Positions 1-19,400 of a stretch of DNA of 64,000 nt are shown one piece after another. Numbering within the stretch: the first letter of the stretch is position 1; the number at the start of each line of letters is the position of its first letter. The DNA is from Rutstroemia sp. NJR-2017a BVV2. Lineage: Eukaryota; Ascomycota; Leotiomycetes; Helotiales; Rutstroemiaceae. The stretch is from assembly GCA_002946415.1 (NCBI GenBank), contig NJPS01000012.1, forward strand, positions 1 through 64,000, in the 5' to 3' direction. The translations under genes were made by a program, and so were the position numbers. A model generated the notes under the pieces. It searched no databases. It had not been told where the DNA came from and saw only the letters and a program-made list of their open reading frames with translations.

Positions 1-248
1 CTACCCCCGGAATCGAAGCTAGTATCGCTTATTTAAGCGAGACAAAAATCTGTACCCGAAAATATTATCTAGCTCGAGAGCTAGTTGATGATTAGATTGG
101 ATATTTATATTAAAATGATTTTATTTCCATTTTTATCAAATTGTTACCTTTATTAGTTTAGTTATTTTCATTTACCAGGACTAGTTCCTCACCATCTCTT
201 GATACTATTTGGCTTAAAAATGTATTTAAATACTATTTACACTTAGCT

Positions 249-271
249 GCTAGCGGCCTTCAGCCGCTAGC
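249..271. repeat. Perfect 9-bp inverted repeat (hairpin)
   Basis: The arms GCTAGCGGC and GCCGCTAGC flank a 5-nt CTTCA loop. It lies in normal-GC sequence just outside the AT-rich island, so it may be a remnant of a repeat terminus. No function can be assigned. Confidence 0.7.
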
Positions 272-299
272 CGACCTACTATAGTCTTAGACTCAAAAA

Positions 300-1855
300 G
301 GTCGTTAAAATGATAAATCAATCAATCAATCAATCAATTAAATTTCGGAAACTAATAATTTTATTAATAGATTCTATTTAGTTATCAATATAGTTTTAGT
401 TTTTTATATTTCTATTATAATTTCTTTTTAGATCTAATATAATAATATTCTTATAATAAATTATTATTTTATAATAAATTTAGAATAATTAATATATTAA
501 GATTTATTAATAAGAAATTATAAAAATATTATAATATAATAGTAATATTATCAAAACTTAAATATAAAATTCTAGTTAAAAATAAATTAATTATTTTTAA
601 TTTTCTTTTCTTTTTACTATTCTTTATATTAAGATTCTTTAAAGTAAAAACTTTATTTCTTATTTAATTAATCTTTATTATCTTTCTTATATAAATAATT
701 AATATTTAGATTTTCAAATTCCCTTTTTATATTTTTGATATTTATATATTTAATAATTATAAAATCTAATTTAAATAAAACTAACTTTAAAATAAAAGTA
801 AAAAGAAATATAAATTACTAAATAGATTATTTTATTTGAAATTTATATAATGGATTTGATATAATTATTATATATAATAATAATATAATAATAAATTATT
901 ATTATATAAATTATTTTAATAATATTTTGAGATTATTATGTTTTTTACAAAATATATATTATTTAATAATTAAATTATTAATAAATTTGAAAACTTTGAT
1001 TTTTATTATTAGAATTTATATTTTAAATATAAACTAATAAAGAGAAATTAAAAAAAAAATCTTATTTTTTCTTTTATATTTATATTTTCTTTAATTTATA
1101 TTAGATATAAATTCGTCGATATTATTTAAATATTTTTCTAAAGAATTTTTTTATTAGTTAGAAATTTAATTAAAAAAATAATTAATAGAAGTTTCGATTA
1201 TAATTATTTATAAATTATAGATAACTTTATTATTTTTTATAAAGAGATTTATTAGAGATATTATAAAGAGAATTAAAAGAGATTATTATTTAATAAATAA
1301 TATTCAAAATAGATTTTCTTTTATTATAATAATAAATTATAGATAATTTGAAAATAAAGAAAAATTAAATTTTGTTATTAATTTAAATAACTATTAAATT
1401 AACTTGAAAAGATATTTAAATTCTAAATAATATAATATTTAATAAATAAAAGAAATTTAAATTAATCTTTAGAATTTAGAATTAAAGAAAGAAGAAAATA
1501 ATAAAATCAAAGAATTTATTATAATTAATATAAACTATATATTAGTTATATAACTTCTAATTACTTTATTAAAGTTATAATTTATAAAATCTATAATAGC
1601 TATAATAAATAATATAGTTTGATATCTTAGATAATAATATTTTATATAAATATAATTCTTTATAAATTATTATAGTTCTATTAAAAAGAATTATATTAAA
1701 TTTATATAAATTATAATTTATTATATTTATATATTAAAGTTTCTATTAAATAAAATAATAAAATAATTTAATTTAATATTAATTAATTATTTTCTGAAAG
1801 ATTATAAATAGTTCTTCGATATTTATATATTTTATCTTTAAATTAATTCGGAGAA
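300..1855. repeat. AT-rich island, probably RIP-degraded repeat DNA
   Basis: About 1.5 kb consists almost only of A and T with very few C or G, no open reading frame of useful length, and dense TA, TTA and ATA words. Composition returns to normal abruptly near position 1855. In Pezizomycotina such islands usually come from repeat-induced point mutation of transposons, which turns C into T on both strands. The original element is not recognisable. The assignment to RIP is inferred from composition only. Confidence 0.75.
316..335. repeat. AATC microsatellite, five copies
   Basis: Five uninterrupted copies of the tetranucleotide AATC followed by AATT, at the edge of the AT-rich island. Confidence 0.9.
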
Positions 1856-2151
1856 TTTCTATCTCGCTGATATAGCAAGTATAGTTAGTAAGCAATAGTA
1901 CCGACGCTACCTCCGGTACGCAAGGTATTTATTGTATAGCTCAGTTAGCTTCAATCAATCAGCTTCCTCTTCATTACCATACCTTGACGGTCGTACCACT
2001 CGCTCTCTAGTAAATCAATATCTCCCAACATTACATAGATCTTTCTGATATCTATTTAATTATATATAAAGATGGTAAGATTATAGTGAATCCTGCGAAC
2101 ATCTTCTGAGAGTTAGTGGTGAGTAACAACGTTTTCGTAAATCATCTCCAG
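1856..2151. other. Gene-free spacer of normal GC between AT island and repeat
   Basis: Normal base composition with no supported gene. It may contain the distal promoter of the adenylation-domain gene that starts at 2306, or the unmutated edge of the element that forms the AT island. Confidence 0.4.
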
Positions 2152-2234
2152 CTAATGTTCCAACCAATATCCAACCAATGTTCCAACCAATGTCCAACCA
2201 ACTAATGTTCCAACCAATATTCCGACCAATATTC
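2152..2234. repeat. Degenerate CCAACCAAT tandem repeat
   Basis: The core CCAACCAAT recurs every 10-13 bases with variable spacers (ATAT, GTT, GT). It ends about 70 bp upstream of the start codon at 2306, so it is probably in the promoter or 5' leader of that gene. The repeated CCAAT words could bind the CCAAT-binding complex, but this is only a possibility. Confidence 0.65.
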
Positions 2235-2305
2235 CATCCCATTTCCATTCCAATTTCAACCTATAATCCATCCCGCTTTATCCAATTTTCAATACAACTT
2301 TCAAG

Positions 2306-4104
2306 ATGCCTTCTAAAATTTCAACCGGACTTGATGAGAGCAACTTATTGTTACCGGCTGTGATAGACCTAAGAGCTCAGGCAGAACCGGACAAACTCTT
2401 CTGCGCATTTCTGAACTCTACAGATGTCCGAGATGGGCTAGTAAGAGTATCATACAGCGACTATGCTAATGCTATCAACAGGTGCTCATGGTGGCTCGAG
2501 GAGAACCTAGGAAAAGGTGATGGTTTGAGCTTGAAGACTATTGGGTACTTTGGACCTCCCGATATTCGGCAAACTATCGTCGCTTTGGCAGTTTCTAAAA
2601 TCAACCACAAGGTAAAAGATGACACTGCAACAACTATAACTCCATTGTGGCTAATATATTCCGTAGACTTTGTTGTTATCTCCACGAAACTCCCCCGAGG
2701 GAATGCTCAAATTACTTCACATGTGTGACTGCCATAGCCTTCTTGTTGCCCAAGACTTCCCGGTCCTTAACCCCCTTGTAAAGATTATTACATCTAAGAG
2801 GGAATTGCAAGTCCTACCCTTTGAGGGTATCCCGCACTGGCTTAACCATGCCAAGGTTCCTCGGTACATATTCGATGCTACACTTGAGAATGATGCAAGC
2901 CGACCCTTTACGATTCTGCACACTTCGGGGTCAACAGGTATCCAGATACGCCCTCATTTGAAGGCAACAATTAACTTGATTCAGGATATCCAGAGCCTGC
3001 TGTGTACACTTTTGGTGCCCTCGCATCATATCGCACCTTTCTAGAGCCCAAAGAAGTTATAGCGGGAGCAAAAAGAACCATGGTCGATCTTTGGAAAAAT
3101 AAAGTTACATATGTTGCTTTTCCAACTTCTCATGTATGCAGCCGCAATCACTTTGAACTGGACGTTACTGACTGAGACAGATGGTCGGCTTCCTATGCGG
3201 AACTGCGTTTAATGTATACTGGGGTATGACTCCGATCTTTGGGCCTGGAACTGTTGTCCCCACGCCGAAATTGGCTGCTGCAATCCACCAACTTGACATC
3301 TGCCAGTCGACTGTCCTGCCAGTGTCGGTATTGGAGCCGCTCGCTAGAGTATCTGAATACCTCGAGGGACTTCGAAGCCTCGGGCTGGTCATTTGGTGCG
3401 GTTCGCCCTTTAGCTCCTCTAATACTCCTGAAAAGATCCGATCGCTTGTTCCTATCAATGCCGGTTATGGTGCAACAGAAGCTGGACCGTTTATCACACA
3501 AGTAGAAAGTCAAGACGACTACCAATACATGAGCTTTAGTCCTCTAATAGGAGCACGATTCCAGCCTTATGCAGACGATCTCTACGAAATGATTATCGAG
3601 AAGAAGCCTGAGCTTCAAGACGCTCAGCACATATTTTGTGCCTTCCCTGAACTGAGCGAATGGCATTCCAAGGATCTATTCTCAAGACATCCCACAAAAC
3701 CAGACTTGTGGAAGTACCAAGGACGCACTGATGATATCTTGGTGCTATCCACTGGTAGCAATATCAATCCTCTCGTTATGGAAGGCGTCCTTCTCACACA
3801 TCCAAAGGTCATTTCCGCACTTCTGGTCGGGGAAGGGAGGCCAGAAACAGCCTGGCTTATAGAGGTTTGTGATCCGCCATATAATTTTGAGGATTCTGAA
3901 GCACTAGTCGAGGAGCTGTGGAGTACGATTGAGAAGGCAAATAATGAGGCTCATACAAGAATTGAGGCCAAAGTTAGAAGATCTAATATCATTTTTGTCA
4001 CGAAGGAGAAGCCCATGTTGAGAGCGGCTAAGGGGACTATTCAGCGCAAAGCGACTATCTCTGCATATCGCGAGGAGCTAGGTATATTGTACAATAATTT
4101 GTAA
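2306..4104 (+). CDS. Stand-alone adenylate-forming (NRPS-like A domain) protein, 549 aa
   Basis: Predicted exons are 2306-2611, 2667-2937, 2985-3133 and 3181-4104; all three introns (55, 47, 47 nt) have GT-AG ends and keep frame. Visible motifs of the ANL superfamily are the phosphate-binding TSGSTG near residue 190, NAGYGATEAGP near 334, the GRTDD hinge near 420, and the C-terminal lysine in AAKGTIQRKA near 525. The sequence is closest in style to the A half of fungal alpha-aminoadipate-reductase-like (A-T-R) enzymes, which activate a carboxylic acid with ATP. It stops right after the A domain: no phosphopantetheine (T) or reductase (R) domain follows, whereas the family usually runs to about 1000 residues. 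It could be a free-standing activating enzyme or a truncated one; the next 800 bases show no remnant of T or R. A SAM methyltransferase follows on the same strand 831 bp downstream. Confidence 0.85.
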
Positions 4105-4935
4105 GAGCGCAATCTAGAAACTAGATAGAAAGGATATGTAGAAATTATATAATAAAGTATTATATCTCCGATACTCGATATATTAATATAGATTGTTGGA
4201 TAGATAGTAAAAACTGTTGAATGAATATCAATTCCCTTATTATATTATAGTTACTTCGTAGAATTTAATTATACAGGGTTTCTACTCACTATTCTGTGAT
4301 TTAGAGCTGAGAAATGCATTGGTTGAACTACCTGAAAAACTACGATGCAGCGAAAAAGATAGGGTTTATATCCTCAAGAAAATGGCAATAATTGGAAATA
4401 ATGATCAGCCTAGAAGGGATAAAGCCACGCAATATGCCTTCGGGGCATCCGTCGGAATCGGACTACTTCCGAATGCCCTCATTTATGAGGTCTCCACGAT
4501 TTTCACAACTATGCAGCGCATACCTCAATTTGGATTTCCTTGTACCCATTAGAGATGCCCTGGTGGGGAATCGCCGACTCTTATTGGTTTACAGCTGTCC
4601 GAATATCGGGACAAGACTGCTTCAACCCAGCTGAAAAGTGGGTGGAGGGATAAGATGCTTCAGCTGCCTGCTGTAGCCTGTAGCGGATTAGCGGATATAC
4701 TTTTATGGTTTAGAGCACAATGGACCTCTGCAACAACAGTTTGGTCATTACATCAGCGCTCGCAGTCAGTAGCAATATGCTGGTCGCCCATCTTTACCAT
4801 TTGTTTCCCTTTCTTCATTTGCTCTATACGCCAAAACACCGGAACTTTGTTGTTTTCTTCACAAAGCCCTCTTCTTGTTCTTAGCTTCCAGCCGCTTCAC
4901 CAGTCCCAGAAACTTGCACCGCAATTTACCTCACC
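4105..4935. other. Intergenic, 831 bp; no supported gene
   Basis: Begins with an AT-rich 3' region of the adenylation gene (about 4115-4265). Short open frames at 4319-4634 and 4655-4942 show no recognisable family and no convincing splice joins. An imperfect hairpin with GGGCAT/ATGCCC and TCGGAA/TTCCGA arms lies at 4442-4477. The pyrimidine-rich stretch before 4936 is probably the methyltransferase promoter. Confidence 0.6.
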
Positions 4936-5805
4936 ATGTTAGATACCCAAAGCCCTGATTTCAATCTGGCGAATGGTCGCGGTTATCTACTGCAACAGGA
5001 CTTCGCGGCTGCAGGCCGCTTGAACTTGCAATTATTCTTGTGGAAAAATACCTTCGAATTCAATATACATCCTTCCATACATCTCCAGAGCAACGCCAGA
5101 ATCGCAGATATTGCGACTGGTACCGCTCTCTGGGCTGTTGAAGTTGCTCGAGATATTCCAGCAGCGAGTGTGCTCGGCCTGGACATTGACCTTTCAAAAG
5201 CTCCTCATGAAGAGTGGCTTCCGCCGAACCTGTCACTTAGGCAATGGAATTTGTTCGAAGAAGTCCCAGAAGATCTTCTGGGAAAATTCGATCTGATACA
5301 CGTCCGTCTTCTTGTGCTTGTCATCGAAAATAGTGACCCCACTCCTCTCCTCCGAAATATAATGAAATTGCTCAAACCGGGTGGATATTTCCAATGGGAA
5401 GAGCTGAACTACATCAAGGCAGCGGTAAAGACTGTCAATGCTTCGGCCGATATTTCGGCACTCGATCGCTTCAAGGACATGGTAGTGTCGAGAGGTAGAA
5501 ATGACTGGACAGTCAAGCTGGCAGATTTTGCTACAAAGGAAGGATTTGGTGACGCGAATATGTATTATTTCGATGATAAGTTGGAGTTGATTCCAGCTCA
5601 CATGGAGAATTACCTCATGGTGATGAGTGAGTTCGCGTCGCGGGTGGAAGCGAATGGTCTTAAGCAAGAGGGGGCTGTGATGAGAGATATCATAGAGAAA
5701 GCTTACCAGGGAGGTGGAGCGGTACATATGCCAAAGGTTGTTTGCGTGGCGCAAAAACCACAAGATCCTGAGAAGACCAGAGCGAACAACGTGGCATCTG
5801 CTTAG
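4936..5805 (+). CDS. Fungal SAM-dependent methyltransferase (LaeA/UMTA-like class I), 289 aa
   Basis: Single exon with start context CACCATGTT. Class I Rossmann methyltransferase: motif I is IADIATGTALWAV at residues 56-68, followed by the acidic end of strand 2 in GLDIDLS (residues 81-87) and the post-motif block LKPGGYFQWEE that is typical of the large fungal family of secondary-metabolism methyltransferases. In that family motif I usually reads ATGTGIW; here the last glycine is alanine, which may or may not affect SAM binding. Length fits the family (about 280-340). The substrate cannot be predicted. Together with the adenylation protein upstream it may form a minimal biosynthetic locus beside a repeat island, but no oxidoreductase, transporter or regulator accompanies them here. 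Confidence 0.88.
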   Translation: MLDTQSPDFNLANGRGYLLQQDFAAAGRLNLQLFLWKNTFEFNIHPSIHLQSNARIADIATGTALWAVEVARDIPAASVLGLDIDLSKAPHEEWLPPNLSLRQWNLFEEVPEDLLGKFDLIHVRLLVLVIENSDPTPLLRNIMKLLKPGGYFQWEELNYIKAAVKTVNASADISALDRFKDMVVSRGRNDWTVKLADFATKEGFGDANMYYFDDKLELIPAHMENYLMVMSEFASRVEANGLKQEGAVMRDIIEKAYQGGGAVHMPKVVCVAQKPQDPEKTRANNVASA

Positions 5806-12998
<7,193 letters not shown>

Positions 12999-13499
12999 TG
13001 TATGGGTTGATATAACCCTGGCGTAGCCGTGTTGACGATTGAATGATAGGGGTTAAGGAATGGTTATCAAAAGTTATACAGCAAATACAAATCCTAGATG
13101 CATTAGCGCACCCAATCAAAAACAAATTTCTAGAGTTCAAAGCTAAGGGCGATGTAACCAGACATATACGAATTGTTTTAGACATTGGCTTCTGCGAGTG
13201 AAAAGAGACAGGCATACCATCTGCACTTGTAATGACGTCTAGGCTCTGCAAATAGCTCTAGGAGGTCAAGAATTATGCAAGTATACCGATGCATCACTCG
13301 CATACAGCAACAGCAAGACGATATAGTTGTATAAACAGGGTATCAATTATTTCGAAGCTAAACGCATCGAACATTGTTTTATGACATCGTAATTCATATT
13401 TCATCATTTTTCGCATCATTATAGGACCATAACCATCTCTCTGTGCATTGACCTAATTCGAAATCTTCAACCCAATCTACTCCTTTATGCGATGATAAG
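12999..13499. other. Convergent 3' intergenic region
   Basis: About 500 bp between the converging 3' ends of ARO1 and the neurofibromin gene. It contains only short open frames without family resemblance and presumably the two polyadenylation regions. Confidence 0.6.
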
Positions 13500-16400
13500 C
13501 TACAAACAAGAATCAGCCTCGGCAACCAAATGAATGTATAGATCAGGACAACAAACCTCAATAAGCTTATCAGTCAGAGCAGTGCACTCTCGATCCACCT
13601 CATGGTGACCCTGATACGTGCAGTGTTTCCACAAGCCTCCAAACCCGATATTTGCGAGCACTCTATCCAACATATCCTGGCTTTCAGCCGCCGCGGCGAA
13701 TTGTGGATTCGAGGTTAGTATGCGCAGGAGTTCGTGCGCGGATTCTAAGGTTACGGGGTTTTGACAAGACATGAGGACATCGTCGAGGATGTTGCTTACT
13801 GGACCCCAACTGTGCAAATTAATCAGTGCGTGCCAGGAAAGGAGAGGACGGATACACTCACAGACGCATCATGACGCCGGAAGATTCAAGAGCAATCTTC
13901 TTGAGCCACTGAAACCCACGATTCTGAACCGAATCATCCAGATAATGAAAATCGATAAGACCAATCGCGCAGGTGAGAAGTAGTTCTCGTTCATTTAGTA
14001 TTGCAGCAGCTAAGACATTTTCGAGGTTGGTATTGCCACGTGTCGCTTCATCTGTGACGCTAGCAAGCCATAGACTTTGTACAGCTTCTTCTGGATTGAG
14101 TGCTCGGCCGAGTAATATACCAAGATAGGGCATGCAGGTGACATCTTCGGGAAACGACATGCCTTCTGGCATACTTGCGGCAGTTGTGTCCAGGAATGTC
14201 GATATCAGATGCATGGTGGTGGATCGTGTTAAAGAATCAGTCAAACCCTTGACGATGCAGGCAATGACAGCAAAGTGGAAGTTTTCAGGAGTGAAGTGAA
14301 TTCCATATATCTCATCGAGTTGGGAGGCAGCCTCTTCTAGTGGTGAGCGACCTTGGAGCAGCGTCGGGATCATGCGACCATCGTGGAATTCACCAGAAGC
14401 GCCAATATTCATCAGAACTGCATCCAGGAACATTGCTGCGCAATTAAAAAGACCAATTGGCACTAATCTGACAAGAGATATTGCAAGCCAGAAGAGCTGA
14501 GTACCATAACGAGATGTAGATGGTAGTTTTTCCATCATCTTCGTCAATGCAGTGATAATAGCAACCATGAGCTCGCTGTCATGGTCATCCATGTACCGGC
14601 CAATGCTACTTCTCAATGCGACAAGCACTTGGTACAGCAGATCATCATCAACATCCTCACGGGCCAAGCAACCCATTACAGTGAATGCTCGGGGTTGAAT
14701 AGCTGGATTGCTTTGGAAAGCAGTGCTTGCAACCAAGCTCATCCAACGAGCGCGCCAAGCGTTGGACAAATCAATAGATGGTGCCGCAACGATACTTATA
14801 TCCGATAACAGAACCGCAAGGGTTTCAGTTGCCAGCAATGACGACGTTCCCAATTCGTGGGACGATGGCCCAGATGCACCGTCTCTTGATGGCAGAGCAA
14901 ATGCCACTTCTTGACGCGGCTCGGGGATTGATGCTAGGATTGACTTCATTTTGAGCACTTTACTTTCTTCTAGAGTGAAGGTCGTGCACATAGCATGGAT
15001 GGTGTTTACCAGTAATCGATGGACAATTAATCTGATATCGGTTGACCCAGTGTTGGCAAGCATCGTGACGAGATGGAAAACTTCCGGAAGGTATAATTGA
15101 GATTGTGCTCCACTGTCGAATGATACAGACAGACAAAGTCTCAGGAGAACACATATTTCACCCCAGACAGTGTTTTCATGTAGTTGTCTCGTAGGTCGGA
15201 GCGAGGTACGATTAAGAGCTTTGCGAAGCCTTGAAATCAGCTTTCCGCGAATAGTAATAGTACCTAGCGAGGCGAGGATGGATCCAAGAATCTCAGTTCT
15301 TTCGTCGTCAATACCGAAACTAAGGGCGGGTTTAAGTATCTCTTCCAGGAAGATGTCCATATATATCTCGTCACGACATATGGCTGGCCATATGCTCTGT
15401 TCTAGCGTAGTACTGAGCACAACGTCAGATATAGCCACATCGATGAGCTTTCTGAAAATTGCCGCGACTTTGTCTCTCCCTTTGTCGCTGTCGGTTTCAT
15501 TAGGTATCAAATGTGTCCTTAGGCTTGGTAGCCAGGGAGCCATATACGCCAAGCTCAATGGTCGCTGCGAATATGGGAAACTCTCCCATCCAACAAAAAA
15601 TTCATTGAGAAAATCTCCCGTCAGTTGAGGCTCCGCACGAGCTAATTGTTCGCTGATATCAATAATGAAGTGCGATGGATTCAGTGGGACACATAATTCT
15701 ATGGCAGTGTCAGTAAGAATTGCGGCGGCATCAAGAAGTGCTTCATACCTTTAGCGCTCATGAATTTAGAGTCTGCTGCAAACTTGAAGGCTCGACATAA
15801 GGCACACAACAGGTTGTAGGAGGCGAGTCGAAGAACAGGATCAGGGCTTGCCATGTTTGTTAACGCAATGTTGAGAAGAGTACCTGGAACATCCTGAGGT
15901 CTGACAAGCCTTTCGAAGGATTTTAATGTCCTCAACTCTTTGCCGTTCTTAGCTTTGGCACTTCGAATAGCTTGCAAGACATCAATCTTTCTTGGACTCG
16001 TGAAATACATTACGATCTTGCCATTGTCCGTGCGTAGTCCGAATGCAGAATCATCCTCGGTTTGGATGGAGGTAGGGGCTTCATCAACCTCCGACAATCG
16101 GAATATATCATTGACCGTGGCATGCAATCGAAGCCCGGGGACTACTTCCTGCTTTTTGGTCGTGGTCACTTGGACAAACTGGCTACCGATCTTGATAGTC
16201 ACCTCAACCTTACCTTTAGTCTTCGACAATCTGATGATTGGCTGGAAGACATATCTTGTGTCGGTGACAACACTTATTGTTTCTTGCGGCAGGTGAAGTT
16301 GGGTAAGATGGAAATGAGTTTGCAAGTCCTGAAGACTACCGATTAAATGATAGTCCACGTTTTTTGGATGGAAAGCGCTGTTCTCGCTCTTAGCTGATAA

Positions 16401-19400
16401 GCGGAGAATGCGGCGGAAACATTTCCTGTGAGATCGATGTCAGTATATGCTTGTGGAGCAGAGCGTGCTGCAAACTCTTACCTGAAGGCGCTGTTCATGT
16501 TGTAAACATAAACTCGAGATAGCTGTTTGGAAAGCTCGGTTGGTGTCAATAAGTCAAGTCGGCGGAAAAGTGCATCCTGGGGTTCGTTTTGACCGCTGTA
16601 GCAAGTTGCATCAATCAAAATTCCAAACGGTTTGTGCCACATTCGGCTGGCGATCTAACGATGTATTAGCGATGAATTTAGAAAGCTCGGCTAGACTGAC
16701 CTTTAGATAGACGTATAATAAAAGGTCGAAGTCCGTTGTATCTGTGTCAATATTACGCAGTATGATGCAAATCATCGATAGACCATCCTAGGACCGTAAG
16801 CCAAGGAGCACAAGAGACGATGCAGATACTCACCTTGCTTTCACCGCCATCATAAACGGCCCTGCTAGATATCATAGACTCGGAACTACGACCAGCATTC
16901 CTCAGCATGAAATGTTGAAAGCGAGAATATGAAGGAGGTGTATTTTGCGAAATTGCAGGTCTGTTCCAAGAAACATCCATGGGTGGCGGTCCAAGATTGG
17001 ATATGAGCTTTCGCAGAGCATCAAGGACTGGAGTGTGACTTCTGCTACCATCTATTGGTGATCTGAGAGATAGTTGTCTCTCACGGAGGACAAGCTTCTG
17101 TCGAACATGGTCCCAATGATCGTAAAGAAACCGATGCAATGCAACACACGAACCAAAATCGAACGATTCAGACTCGGCAATTGGTTCTTTGATATTGGGC
17201 GGCGCCTTGCTACATGTTAGTTGTAATTCCACGAGCTCAGAGGTAACGTACCGATATCTCCCGCAAAAATGTCGTTACTCGATATATGTTTTGTGTTAAG
17301 AAGTCATTCAATGGGAACATATATGGTTCTTTTGCCCCAAAAAGGACATTGTTGGCTAGATTCTGGACAACTTTTGCAATAAGTAAAAGCCCTCGCCGCA
17401 TCTCTTTCGACGGAGGGGTTGATATTAATCCTTCAGCATCAGGCGCGACGATCGCCGGACAGAAGAATCGTAAGAATATAAAAGCCCCCACAGCGGTGAA
17501 CTTGGCCTCCGGAAATCTTCTCATCACACAGGAAGATATCTAAGTTGAAGTTAGCCACTTTCGTACTAAATCAAGAATTTGAAGAGACACACAATATTAC
17601 AGATTTTGCGAAACGACACGGGGATTCGTGATGCAGAGTTGCAGATATCATCGATGAAGACTTTCGTGACGACGCGAAGCTGGAGGGCATTCTTCGATAA
17701 TTCTTCTGCAGAAGAAGTTCTGGCTGGATCAAGTTCGAGATCAAGATCCTTCGAAGTAAGAACAAGTCGTTCCAGCACCTTTTGAAGTGTGGCTTTTAAA
17801 TACGCCGAGCCTTTCCATTTTGCGTATACAGAGAGCATCTTGGTAGCTACGCAGTTTCTTCGCAAAAGTTCGGCTTCGTTTTCTTGATAGACTTAGCACT
17901 CGAGCGAGCTTTGTTTGATGAAAGATAGGCTTACCAGTCTCCTCAACCTCATGCTCAATCAGAGCTTCAAGCAGGTTGAAGCCAAGACCACGAGAATCAA
18001 AGATATTTAGCAAGGAAATGGTCATCTCGTCAACTTCTGTACTTGGACAGGCGTCACAAAGCGCGATGGTAAGCGTCATATCGTTAATCAGCAGCTAATC
18101 ACAAAGATCAGTAATATTCTCAAACATTCATGACAGTGATCAATGCTAACCTCAAGCAATTCATCATACTTTTGATTTACTGCAGCATCCGATAGGTTGT
18201 TGAATTCCGTACCCTGAATCAAGATATTGCAGAGAACTTTGACGAACGCAGTTCTCACCTCGAGATCTTCATGATAACCGATACCTAATGAATGTTTTAG
18301 GCCAACGTCGATGTTTGCGCTTAGTAAATTCGAGAGGGCAGCGATAGCAAGTTCCGGGCTACTCATCGAATCATCGCTCACCGTTGTTGTCAGCCGAACC
18401 TCGTTTCTGCCAATCTCTGCTGACTCGTAGCTTAGGAGGGACAAGAACCTGTTGAAATAAGTATGAAACATTTGGGATTTGAGATCGCTGGTGTCCGCAT
18501 CTGTTTGGCCTTCGGCTGGCTGGAGAGGGAGGCGGTATGTCAAGTCTGCTAGAGCTTTCAAACAGGCGCGATCGAGATCCCGCTGGAGGCGAAGAACTTC
18601 ATCAACACGACCCCCGCTTAGTATGACATTCTCAGCCTTGGGAGAACCAGGCCGAGCAATCCAACCGAATATAACCTCCAAGAGTTGATTACGAATACGC
18701 ACATCATGTCTGAGATTCAGAAGCTCTTTCTTCTGAGTTAGCGTCTCGCATAACTGGCATATTTTTATTTTGACTTTCAACACATTCAGCCCGTCGCTGG
18801 AGCTGTTAAGGAACTTCGCAAAGTTCAGGGCCAAAGCCCCGATGTCAACCGACATTCCTGCACCCATCTCAGCAGGGCTTCCAAGTCTTTCCACAATACT
18901 CCTTAGCAACGGTGCCGCTTGTTCTGCGAAGATAATTCGAGAATCGATAGGGATTGCATTGCTGCGGGGACTGTCGAATAAGATATCGAGCTCTGCCTGT
19001 AAAGCCTCAAATAGAGGCATGTGTAATGGTTTGGCTAGGTCGGCAGAGAGAACCTCCCTTGTGGCTTCGCGTATCCTCACATTATTACATGCTAGCAACT
19101 GGACACTCTGTCGCATGTATCGACTAAGAAGGGTGTCATCGTAAGCTTCTGGTGCAAGCCTGTCTATCCACCTTAAGCCGGCGAGACCTGAATCTTCGGC
19201 GGGGGAGGCAAGTGACTGATACGACACACAAGTGCCACCGAGTGATGCAAGGAAACCGGAACAATTGCGCCATTCGCCTAGCGACCTTTCATCAAGTACC
19301 TCCGAAGCACGGGCAATTAGCTGCTTCGACAAACGGACCCATCTGTCGAAGATGCTCTCCCACGCATATATAAGGCCAGCAGTAGGATGATGCATTTGAC

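Noticed and set aside
2178..2363. 61-codon frame rich in F, P and I
   Set aside because: Produced by the CCAACCAAT tandem repeat and overlapping the real start at 2306 in another frame.
3239..3505. Alternative frames inside the adenylation gene that could suggest a pseudogene
   Set aside because: Once three short introns are removed the main frame is continuous from 2306 to 4104, so there is no need for frameshifts.
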